From Spirosoma sp. KUDC1026 (lineage in GTDB: Bacteria; Bacteroidota; Bacteroidia; Cytophagales; Spirosomataceae): a stretch of DNA of 64,000 nt. The position numbers were made by a program, and so were the translations under genes. Positions 54,101-63,500 of this stretch are shown here, piece by piece (the stretch's first letter is position 1; each line of letters opens with the position of its first letter). Under the pieces are notes generated by a model. It was not told the DNA's origin and did not search any database. It saw only the letters and a list, made by a program, of their open reading frames with translations. The stretch lies in contig NZ_CP056032.1 in the NCBI RefSeq assembly GCF_013375035.1, positions 248,001 through 312,000 on the forward strand. Direction: 5' to 3'.

Positions 54101-55940
54101 TGGTGATGGTAGCCGCATCCGGGTTAGCGGTTACGGCTGTTTGTGGGTTGACCGTGATACAAGCCTGGGTCGTGGCGCAGACCGTGCCACTGACAAGGTC
54201 ACAAATCTGATACGTATAGCAGGTGGTGCCGGTGTAGCCCGCTGTCGGGGTGAAGCTGATGGTGCCGTCGGCGTTCACGACGGCTGTACCGTTGGGCGAC
54301 TGCTGGGTCACGCTCACTGTTACGTTGGTGATGCTGGCCGGACGGCCTGTGTTGGTGTCGTTGCCCAGCACCGCTACGGTACTTACCGTGCCCGCCGTGA
54401 CGGTGGCCGCGTCTGGATTGGCGGTTACAGCCGTTTGCGGGTTGACCGTGATACAAGCCTGAGTCGTGGCGCAGACCGTGCCGCTGGTGATGTCACAGAT
54501 CTGGTACGTGTAGCAGGTGGTGCCGGTGTAGCCCGCCGTTGGCGTGAAGCTGATGGTGCCGTCAGCGTTCACGACAGCTGTGCCGTTGGGCGACTGCTGA
54601 GTCACACTCACCGTTACGTTGGTGATGCTGGCTGGCTGGCCTGTGTTGGTGTCGTTGCCCAGCACCGCTACGGTACTTACCGTGCCCGCCGTGACGGTGG
54701 CCGCGTCTGGATTGGCGGTTACGGCTGTTTGCGGGTTGACCGTCACGCAGACCTGTGCGGTTGCACAAACGCTGGTGCTGGTGATGTCGCAGATGCGGTA
54801 GGTATAGCAAGCCTGGCCCACAAAGCCCACCACCGGGGTGAAGCTGATGGTGCCGTCGGCGTTCACGACAGCTGTGCCGTTAGGTGATGGTGTGGCGATG
54901 CTCACCGTTACGTTGGTAATACTCGCAGGACGACCCGTGTTAGTATCGTTACCTAGTACCGCTACGGTGCTCACCGTGCCCGCCGTGATGGTGGCCGCGT
55001 CTGGATTAGCAACTACTGTCGTTTGTGGTCGTACGGTTACACACACCTGTGCATTAGCGCAGGCAGTGGTACTGGTTACGTCGCAAATTTGATATTGAAA
55101 ACAGGATTGCCCGGTAAATCCGGGAGCTGGCGTAAAGCTGATGGTACCGTTCGGATTGATAACAGCCGTACCGTTAGCTGGTGGTGTCAGAATGCTTACC
55201 GTTACGTTACTCGTGCTAGCCGGGCGACCCGTGTTGGTGTCGTTGCCCAGCACCGCTACTGTGCTGACAGAACCCGTTGTAATCGTTGCGTTATCCGGAT
55301 TGGCTACCAGTACTACCGGTGGACGACAGTCGGCCGGAGGCCCCATAAGTGTCTCGAACTGCTCCAGTGGCACCTGGTTTCCACCGGCGGGTTGCCCCGA
55401 CCGGGAGTAAAAGCTGTTACCAACGTTCAGCGACAGATACTGGTCGGCGGCATTGATAAATGGATCGTTAGCGGGTAATGGATAGATCGGCCCAAAACAA
55501 CCATTCCCTCTGAAGGAAAACAGGGGTACTGGCTGGCCTGTGATAAAAGCACCGTAATCCGTTTCATTTGGAGCCTTACCAATAACATAGTAGTTCAGAT
55601 TTGGATCCAGGGACGGGTAGGCGCTCCAGTTCTGCTGTGGTTGACCTGGCCCTAATTTCAGGTTGTTTTTATCCCAGGTACCATTGATGTCCGTAATGCT
55701 GGAAATTACGAAGTCTTTCGGAACAACCACTGTGAATTGCGCTGTAGCGCCTTTTTCGGTGGTTAGATTATTGTTCGCATTAGGTACGCTATAGTTGGGA
55801 ATAACATATGTGGTATAAATCTGTGTGGCAGCATCATATGTAACCTTAAACTTTACAGAATTAGACGATTGCTGCGCCCGTACTAGATTACAGATCAGCA
55901 ATAATCCCAACAAGAGCGAAATCGTAGAAATACGTTTCAT
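51159..55940 (-). CDS. Large secreted tandem-repeat protein (12 x about 98-residue Ig/cadherin-like modules, DUF11-like domain)
   Basis: The 1593-residue protein has a signal peptide (ISLLLGLLLICNLVRAQQ). The N-terminal module (about 20-205) is shared with the 306-residue neighbour. Twelve modules follow, each beginning ANPD, with VLGNDTNTGRPAS, NGTAVV.ADGTISFTP, a C-x-Y-x-I-CD motif and VC.TV. Then come a DUF11-like domain (DIRVTKALVGN...DVVTFTIVVKNLGADRATNVVVKDSL) and a Cys-rich end (GGCCPLVVVEQNCCP) finishing with KTRRR. No classical T9SS sorting domain is seen at the end. It is likely a surface adhesin or matrix protein. No frameshift occurs in the whole repeat tract. Confidence 0.9.
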   Translation of the reverse strand: MKRISTISLLLGLLLICNLVRAQQSSNSVKFKVTYDAATQIYTTYVIPNYSVPNANNNLTTEKGATAQFTVVVPKDFVISSITDINGTWDKNNLKLGPGQPQQNWSAYPSLDPNLNYYVIGKAPNETDYGAFITGQPVPLFSFRGNGCFGPIYPLPANDPFINAADQYLSLNVGNSFYSRSGQPAGGNQVPLEQFETLMGPPADCRPPVVLVANPDNATITTGSVSTVAVLGNDTNTGRPASTSNVTVSILTPPANGTAVINPNGTISFTPAPGFTGQSCFQYQICDVTSTTACANAQVCVTVRPQTTVVANPDAATITAGTVSTVAVLGNDTNTGRPASITNVTVSIATPSPNGTAVVNADGTISFTPVVGFVGQACYTYRICDITSTSVCATAQVCVTVNPQTAVTANPDAATVTAGTVSTVAVLGNDTNTGQPASITNVTVSVTQQSPNGTAVVNADGTISFTPTAGYTGTTCYTYQICDITSGTVCATTQACITVNPQTAVTANPDAATVTAGTVSTVAVLGNDTNTGRPASITNVTVSVTQQSPNGTAVVNADGTISFTPTAGYTGTTCYTYQICDLVSGTVCATTQACITVNPQTAVTANPDAATITTGTVSTVAVLGNDTNTGRPASITNVTVSVTQQSPNGTAVVNADGTISFTPAVGFVGQACYTYRICDITSTSVCATAQVCVTVNPQTAVVANPDAATITTGSVSTVAVLGNDTNTGRPASITNVTVSLATPPANGTAVVNADGTISFTPAVGFVGQACYTYRICDITSTSVCATAQVCVTVNPQTAVTANPDAATITAGTVSTVAVLGNDTNTGRPASITNVTVSIATAPANGTAVVNADGTISFTPAVGFVGQACYTYRICDITSASVCATAQVCVTVNPQTAVVANPDATTITAGAVSTLAVLGNDTNTGRPASITNVTVSIATPSPNGTAVVNADGTISFTPTAGYTGTTCYTYQICDITSGTVCATTQACITVNPQTAVTANPDAATITTGTVSTVAVLGNDTNTGSPASITNVTVSIATAPANGTAVVNADGTISFTPVVGFVGQACYTYRICDITSTSVCATAQVCVTVNPQTAVVANPDAATITAGTVSTLAVLSNDTNTGRPASITNVTVSVTQQSPNGTAVVNADGTISFTPTAGYTGTTCYTYQICDITSGTVCATTQACITVRPQAMVVANPDSGTTTAGSPITINIFANDNSNGAPVSSTNVTVSLLTPPANGTATLTADGRILYRSAAGFSGVDCFTYQICDVNSTIACSSAQVCVTVSAAPVPVVLAANPDSGTTTSGTEIITRVLANDTNTGRPASATNVVVSLPTPPANGTAVVNADGTISFTPATSFTGVTCYTYQICDLTSTTVCTTSQVCITVLPKPIGNADIRVTKALVGNKIRAINDVVTFTIVVKNLGADRATNVVVKDSLGSGLQFVSGSTTVGTYAASMLTIPALAAGDSAILTVNARLLVEGIAFNYARTVSLDQVDPNSANNSDQSCVSVPVNVCTGEAIVATIPSLYTNVTWYKDGAQVGSGNTITLVAAGTYTFSASNSTCPAGGCCPLVVVEQNCCPANVCVPFVITKTRRR
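51780..55320 (-). repeat. Tandem 294-bp coding repeats, 12 copies
   Basis: Each module is 98 residues (294 bp), visible as a regular 294-bp spacing. Ten central copies are nearly identical; the first and the last two are more diverged. Two variants alternate irregularly: VGFVGQACYTYRICDITSTSVC and AGYTGTTCYTYQICDITSGTVC. Front and back halves are combined in different ways, which suggests recombination between copies. Confidence 0.9.
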
Positions 55941-55989
55941 ACAATGTGTGTTTTACCTGGTATCAACAAGCGGTGGGTGAGGGCACTGC

Positions 55990-57492
55990 TCAGGGCAGTT
56001 GTTCCTTGATGATGAAGAAATTTTGCTTCAGGATATTACCTGGATGGTTTTTAATAACATTTTGAAAAATGAAATCCACGTCATTACCGGTACCCTGTAA
56101 AATCGTTTCGCCGTTCATGTTGATATCTCCCACATAGTAGCCTCTCAGTTTATAGAAAGGTGTCACAAACGTGTTGCCTGGGGCATTGATTACCTGTTGC
56201 GAAATAGCATTTACGTCGTTATTGGTACCCTGGAAGATGACATTTTTGTCTACCAGCGAATTACCTGCCCATAGAGCTACACCCTGATCCACGATCACCT
56301 GTGATTGATTACTCAGGTTGCCTGCCGTCAGGACATACGTTGGTGTTAGCGGAGTTCTGAAGTCAACAATTGTTCCCGTCGTACTCATTGGAATAGCCGT
56401 GCTGGTCATTACGCCGAGGTGGTTTCGGTGTTTCACGGCCACGTAGAAATTTCCGGAAGTCACTTGGTTGAATCGCAGGGGCGACACACCATCCTCGGCC
56501 ACGATATCACCGTCCCGCTGTACCAGTGCCGACCGACTATCTACTACCTGCTGGTTGTTTGTTGCGCTTCTTAACTCGACAAATACCCAGTCAACAATAG
56601 CGTCCTGCCCTGTAGTGGCAAAGATCGTTGGACTAACTGCCGTGGTCGAGGTAAGTCCCGTTAAGCCAAGTGACGGATAAGGGCTCGTAGTTGGCAGGTA
56701 GTTCATCATCCGCAGATTGTCACGCATCAATACTTCAGGTGAATTGACGCCGAACAGAGCGCCCTGCAGATATACCTTAGGCAGCAGTGTTACGTACTGA
56801 GGACCGCAAACCTGAATAATTGTCGGTGTCCCTACGTCAATACAACTGGCGGTTACCGTACTCAGGGACTGACCAACAGACAAGCCGGCCAGCGTACCGT
56901 CGTTTCTATAATTCAAACCGTGTGCCAGATACGTGCCAGCCGTTGTTACGGTGAATGATGCCGTACCGGAAATAGCCGTAACAACCCCGTCAGCATTGGT
57001 CAGCACATAGCTTGTTGCATACTCTGTCGCCATATTTCCGCCGGAAGCCACAAAGCTTACCGTACCTACCGTGTAGTCACAGCCAGAGCCGTCCTGTGGA
57101 CAGACGTTAATTGGAAAGGCCGCTGATACGTCAAAGCAGGAACCGCTTATAGACGAGATCGTCGAGTTAACGGTATTGCCCGTTACTCCTTTCGATGTGT
57201 CATAATTCAGTGCGTATAATCTGTAATTTCCTGCTGCCACGCTGCTGAAGCTGGTTGTAGAGCTAGTGGCAAGAATCTTATCATTAACATCAGCCAAAAT
57301 GTACTGTGTCGTATAAGCTGCCCCCATATTACCTCCCGAGGCTACAAAACTGATTGTACCAGCCCGGTAAGTACACCCAACTTGTGCAAATACTGTACCA
57401 AAGGCAGAGGCAAAGAAAACGCCTACCCATATTGCGTATCGCACAATTCTGGAGCTCGTTCGACAGGATTTATCTGTATAAAAAGACCGCAT
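55990..57492 (-). CDS. Secreted protein with two N-terminal repeats and dockerin-like C-terminal motifs
   Basis: From ATG 57492 it is 500 residues, with a signal peptide (VRYAIWVGVFFASAFGTVFAQVG). Two about 98-residue repeats share GT(I/V)SFVASGGNM, with a following Cys pair (SGSCFDV/TASCIDV; PINVCPQ/IIQVCGP). Then comes a beta-rich region with VDWVFVELRSATNNQQVVDSRSALVQRDGDIV and FYVAVKHRNHLGVMT, common in Bacteroidota exoproteins. The end has GDINMNGETILQGTGNDVDFI, like dockerin/calcium loops. ATG 57534 would add 14 residues but lies within a hairpin. It ends 49 bp before the large repeat gene. No T9SS domain is obvious. Confidence 0.8.
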   Translation of the reverse strand: MRSFYTDKSCRTSSRIVRYAIWVGVFFASAFGTVFAQVGCTYRAGTISFVASGGNMGAAYTTQYILADVNDKILATSSTTSFSSVAAGNYRLYALNYDTSKGVTGNTVNSTISSISGSCFDVSAAFPINVCPQDGSGCDYTVGTVSFVASGGNMATEYATSYVLTNADGVVTAISGTASFTVTTAGTYLAHGLNYRNDGTLAGLSVGQSLSTVTASCIDVGTPTIIQVCGPQYVTLLPKVYLQGALFGVNSPEVLMRDNLRMMNYLPTTSPYPSLGLTGLTSTTAVSPTIFATTGQDAIVDWVFVELRSATNNQQVVDSRSALVQRDGDIVAEDGVSPLRFNQVTSGNFYVAVKHRNHLGVMTSTAIPMSTTGTIVDFRTPLTPTYVLTAGNLSNQSQVIVDQGVALWAGNSLVDKNVIFQGTNNDVNAISQQVINAPGNTFVTPFYKLRGYYVGDINMNGETILQGTGNDVDFIFQNVIKNHPGNILKQNFFIIKEQLP

Positions 57493-57522
57493 AGCTTCGT
57501 CGATGTTATAGTTTAGTAACGC

Positions 57523-57560
57523 CCTGGCTTCCATGAGGATATTCTTTCACGGAAGCCAGG
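57523..57560. repeat. 10-bp inverted repeat at the gene junction
   Basis: CCTGGCTTCC (57523-57532) and GGAAGCCAGG (57551-57560), with an 18-nt loop, lie between the giant-repeat gene and the next one. They cover the upstream ATG (57534-57532) of the latter. No T-run is present. Confidence 0.7.
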
Positions 57561-57572
57561 TTCGTCAACTAT

Positions 57573-60500
57573 TTAGGACTTTTTGAGGGTTGGAGCCTGA
57601 GCCTGACAATCATCTGTTGTAAAGCTTATGGACTGACTCACACTACCACCCGGTCCCGAAGCCGTTACCCTGAGCGTATTCGGCCCAACGGGTAAAGGAC
57701 TTGTGAGCGTGCAGGCAAAGTTTCCATTCGGCTGAGCCGTCGTCGTGCAGAGCAGAACGTTGTTGCTATCCCTGATTTCAATCGTACTGCCTGGTGTGGC
57801 CGTACCCGATATCGTTGGCGTCGTGGTGACGGTTGTTCCAATCGGACCCGTTACGGTCAAGGTTGGTGCACCGGCCGCCGTGAAGCTAGTCACATCGGCC
57901 ACGCTGCTGCCGCCCGCGTTGGTGGCGACCGCCGTCACTGAGTTGATACCCACCGCTGCGTTGATCACGCACGAGTAGGAACCCGAAGCCGTAGCCGTGG
58001 TCGAACAAAGCGTCGTATTGTTGGCCCCCGTCAGGACGACCGTCGCCCCTGGGGTGGCCGTACCCGACACCGTCGGCGTCAGCGTCGTCACTACGTTGCG
58101 GGGGCTGTTGATCGCCACCGTGGGCTGAGCCACCGTGGTGAAGCTGATGGGCTGGCTGGTCGAACCGCCAGGACCCGAGGCCGTTACCGTCAGACTGGTC
58201 GGACCAACCGGCAGACCGCTCAGTCCGCACGCGAAGCTGCCTGAAGTCGAGGCTGTGGTGCTGCACAGGGTGGCCCCGTTGGGACCCGTGATGGTCACCA
58301 CGCTACCCGGGGTAGCCGTGCCCGACACCGTCGGCGAGGTCGTCGTCGACACACCCACCGGCGCGGTCACCGTCAGGGTTGGTGCACCGGCCGCCGTGAA
58401 CGAAGTCACGTCCGCCACGCTGGCACCGCCCGCGTTCTGGGCGATGGCCGTCACCGAGTTGCCCCCCACCGCTGCGTTGATCACGCACGAGTAGGAACCC
58501 GAAGCCGTGGCTGTGGTGCTGCAGAGCGTCGTATTGTTGGCCCCCGTCAGGACGACCGTCGCCCCTGGGGTGGCCGTACCCGACACCGTTGGCGTCAGCG
58601 TCGTCACTACGTTGCGGGGGCTGTTGATCGCCACCGTGGGTTGAGCCACCGTGGTGAAGCTGATGGGCTGGCTGGTCGAACCGCCAGGACCCGAGGCCGT
58701 TACCGTCAGACTGGTCGGACCAACCGGCAGACCGCTCAGTCCGCACGCGAAGCTGCCTGAAGTCGAGGCTGTGGTGCTGCACAGGGTGGCCCCGTTGGGA
58801 CCCGTGATGGTCACCACGCTACCCGGGGTAGCCGTGCCCGACACCGTCGGCGAGGTCGTCGTCGACACACCCACCGGCGCGGTCACCGTCAGGGTTGGTG
58901 CACCGGCCGCCGTGAACGAAGTCACGTCCGCCACGCTGGCACCGCCCGCGTTCTGGGCGATGGCCGTCACCGAGTTGCCCCCCACCGCTGCGTTGATCAC
59001 GCACGAGTAGGAACCCGAAGCCGTGGCCGTGGTCGAACACAAGGTCGTGTTGTTGGCCCCCGTCAGGACGACCGTCGCCCCTGGGGTGGCCGTGCCCGAC
59101 ACCGTTGGCGTCAGCGTCGTCACCACGTTGCGGGGGCTGTTGATCGCCACCGTGGGTTGAGCCACCGTGGTGAAGCTGATGGGCTGGCTGGTCGAACCGC
59201 CAGGACCCGATGCCGTCACCGTCAGACTGGTCGGACCAACTGGCAGACCCGTTAGACCGCAGGCGAAGCTGCCCGAGGTTGAGGCTGTGGTGCTGCACAG
59301 GGTGGCTCCGTTCGGACCCGTGATGGTCACTACGCTACCCGGGGTAGCCGTGCCCGACACCGTCGGCGAGGTCGTCGTTGAGGTGCCCACCGGCGCGGTC
59401 ACCGTCAAGGTTGGTGCACCGGCCGCCGTGAAGCTGGCCACATCAGCCACGCTGCTGCCGCCCGCGTTGGTGGCGATGGCCGTCACCGAGTTGCCCCCCA
59501 CCGCTGCGTTGATCACGCACGAGTAGGAACCCGAAGCCGTGGCTGTGGTGCTGCAGAGCGTTGTATTGTTGGCCCCCGTCAGGACGACCGTCGCCCCTGG
59601 GGTGGCCGTACCCGACACCGTTGGCGTCAGCGTCGTCACTACGTTGCGGGGGCTGTTGATCGCTACGGTCGGTTGAGCCACCGTGGTGAAGCTGATGGGC
59701 TGGCTGGTCGAACCGCCAGGACCCGAGGCCGTCACCGTCAGACTGGTCGGACCAACTGGTAGACCCGTCAGCCCGCAGGCGAAGCTGCCCGAAGTCGAGG
59801 CTGTGGTGCTGCACAGGGTGGCCCCGTTGGGACCCGTGATGGTCACCACGCTACCCGGCGTGGCCGTGCCCGACACCGTCGGCGAGGTCGTCGTCGACAC
59901 ACCCACCGGCGCGGTCACCGTTAGGGTTGGCGCACCGGCCGCCGTGAACGAAGTCACGTCCGCCAGGCTGGCACCGCCCGCGTTGGTGGCGATGGCCGTC
60001 ACCAAGTTGACCCCCACCGCTGCGTTGATCACGCACGAGTAGGAACCCGAAGCCGTGGCTGTGGTGCTGCAGAGCGTTGTATTGTTGGCCCCCGTCAGGA
60101 CGACCGTCGCCCCTGGGGTGGCCGTGCCCGACACCGTTGGCGTCAGCGTCGTCACTACGTTGCGGGGCGAGTTGATCGCCACCGTGGGCTGAGCCACCGT
60201 GGTGAAGCTGATAGGCTGGCTGGTCGAGCCGCCAGGACCCGAGGCTGTCACCGTCAGACTGGTCGGACCAACTGGCAGACCCGTTAGACCGCAGGCGAAG
60301 CTGCCCGAGGTTGAGGCTGTGGTGCTGCACAGGGTGGCCCCGTTGGGACCCGTGATGGTCACTACGCTACCCGGGGTAGCCGTGCCCGACACCGTCGGCG
60401 AGGTCGTCGTCGACACACCCACCGGCGCGGTCACCGTTAGGGTTGGTGCACCGGCCGCCGTGAACAAAGTCACGTCCGCCACGCTGCTGCCACCTGCGTT

Positions 60501-63500
60501 GGTGGCGATGGCCGTCACCGAGTTGACCCCCACCGCTGCATTGATCACGCACGAGTAGGAACCCGAAGCCGTGGCCGTGGTCGAACACAAGGTCGTGTTG
60601 TTGGCCCCCGTCAGGACGACCGTCGCCCCTGGGGTGGCCGTACCCGACACCGTTGGTGTCAGCGTCGTCACCACGTTGCGGGGCGAGTTGATCGCCACCG
60701 TGGGCTGAGCCACCGTAGTGAAGCTGATGGGCTGGCTGGTCGAGCCGCCAGGACCCGAGGCCGTCACCGTCACACTGGTCGGACCAACTGGCAGACCTGT
60801 CAGCCCGCAGGCGAAGCTGCCCGAGGTCGAGGCTGTGGTCGAGCAAAGCGTCGTGTTACCTGGACCCGTGATGGTCACTACGCTACCCGGTGTAGCCGTG
60901 CCCGACACCGTCGGCGAGGTCGTCGTCGACACACCCACCGGCGCGGTCACCGTCAGGGTTGGCGCTCCAGCCGCCGTGAATGAAGTCACGTCCGCCACGC
61001 TGGCACCGCCCGCGTTGGTGGCGATAGCCGTCACCGAGTTGACCCCCACCGCTGCGTTGATCACGCACGAGTACGAACCCGAAGCCGTGGCTGTGGTCGA
61101 ACAAAGCGTGGTGTTGTTGGCCCCCGTCAGAACCACTGTCGCCCCTGGGGTGGCCGTACCCGATACCGTCGGCGTCAGCGTCGTCACTACGTTGCGGGGC
61201 GAGTTGATCGCCACCGTGGGCTGAGCCACCGTGGTGAAGCTGATGGGCTGGCTGGTCGAACCGCCAGGACCCGAGGCCGTCACCGTCACACTGGTCGGAC
61301 CAACTGGCAGACCCGTTAGCCCGCAGGCGAAGCTGCCCGAGGTTGAGGCTGTGGTCGAGCAAAGCGTCGTGTTACCTGGCCCTGTGATGGTCACCACGCT
61401 ACCCGGGGTAGCCGTGCCCGACACCGTCGGCGAGGTCGTCGTCGACACACCCACCGGCGCGGTCACCGTTAAGGTTGGCGCACCGGCCGCCGTGAACGAA
61501 GTCACGTCCGCCACGCTGGCACCGCCCGCGTTGGTGGCGATAGCCGTCACCGAGTTGATACCCACCGCTGCGTTGATCACGCACGAGTAGGAACCGCTGG
61601 CCGTGGCCATGGTGCTGCACAGGGTCGTGTTGTTAGCCCCCGTCAGGACGACCGTCGCCCCTGGGGTGGCCGTGCCCGACACCGTTGGCGTCAGCGTCGT
61701 CACTACGTTGCGGGGCGAGTTGATCGCTACGGTCGGCTGAGCCACGGCTGTAAAGCTGGTCACGCTTGGGGTACTAATACCGCCATTGTTCGTAGCGACT
61801 GCCGTCACTGATGTTACACCTGGTGTTACTGTTATTGCGCAGGAGAAGCTACCACCAACTGAGGCTGTAGTCGAGCACAGGGTTGTATTACTTGGCCCTG
61901 TGATGGTTACTACGCTACCTGGCGTGGCTGTGCCTGATACCGTCGGCGTCAGGTTAGTCTGTATATTATTAGGCGATTGAATTACCACCGTTGGTTGACC
62001 CACCGCCGTGAAGCTCGTTACGTCCGCCACGCTGGTACCCCCCGCATTGATCGCTACCGCCGTCACGGTGTTTACACCCGTTGTTACGGTAATCACGCAG
62101 GAGTAGGAACCCAGAGACGAAGCTGTCGTCGTGCAAAGCGTATTACCCGCTGGACCGGTCAGAATTACGGTGCTGTTTGGCGTGGCCGTACCCGATACCG
62201 TTGGAGTCAGGTTTGTCAGTACATTACGTGGTGCCACGATGCTCACCGTTGGCGGAGCCAAAGCCGTGAAGCTGGTCACGCTCGGCGTGCTGGTGCCACC
62301 CGCGTTGGTGGCGACCGCCGTCACCGAGTTCACACCCGCTGGCACCGTCACTGCGCAACTAAAGCTGCCACCCGCCGTTACCGTGGTCGAGCAAAGCGTC
62401 GTGCCCACCGGACCGGTGATGGTTACCACACTACCTGGCGTACCTGTACCCGATACCGTCGGCGTCAGATTCGTTGAAATATTGCTTGGCGACTGGATCG
62501 CTACCGTCGGTACGGCAACGGCCGTGAAGGTTGCTACGTCCGTCGCGCTCACGCCACCTAAGTTGGTCGAGATGGCCGAGATCGAGTTGACGCCCGCGGC
62601 TACCGTCACCACACACGAGTAAGAACCCGTGGCCGAAGCCGTCGTGGTGCAAAGTGTGGCGCTGGTGGCGTTGGAGAGGATCACGGTGCTGTTTGGCGTA
62701 GCTGTACCCGAGACGGTTGGGCTCAAGGTGGTCAGCACGTTACGTGGCGAAACGATGCTCACTGTTGGTGGTCCCACCGCCGTGAAGGTCGTTACGTCTG
62801 CGATGCTCGTGCCACCTGCGTTGGTCGAGATGGCTGTGATCGAGTTCACACCCGAAGCCACCGTCACTACGCAGGAGTAAGACCCCAGAGCCGTAGCTGT
62901 CGTCGTGCAAAGCGTAGTACCTACTGGACCGGTCAGTGTAACCAGGCTACCTGGAGTAGCCGTACCCGAAACCGTTGGGGTCAGCGTCGTCAGTACGTTA
63001 CGTGGAGCGACGATGCTTACCGTTGGCGGTGCCAAAGCTGTGAAGCTGGTTACGCCTGGTGTGCTGGTGCCGCCTGCGTTGGTAGCCACCGCCGTTACCG
63101 AGGTGACACCAGGCGTTACTGTTACGGCGCAGGAGAAGCTGCCGCCAGCCGTAGCCGTGGTCGAGCAAAGCGTGGCGTTACCAGGCCCCGTGATCGTGAC
63201 CAAACTACCTGGCGTAGCCGTACCTGATACCACTGGGTTGGTCGAGGTCTGAATGTTGTTCGGAGACTGAATCGCTACGGTCGGTGCTACGATAGCCGTG
63301 AACGCTGTCACGTCCGCGACACTCGTGCCGCCGGCATTCCGAGAAATTGCCGTGATCGAGTTGACACCTGCCGTTACCGTTACCACACACGAGTAAGAAC
63401 CCGTAGCCGTGGCTGTTGTACTGCACAAGGTCGCGTTGGTTGGACTCGACAGCGTTACGATGCTGCCGGGCGTTGCTGTACCCGATACCGTTGGCGTCAG

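Noticed and set aside
53259..54887. Long open frames opposite the tandem repeats (also at 57.7-63.8 kb)
   Set aside because: They repeat with the period of the coding repeats and exist only because the repeat has no stop in that frame.
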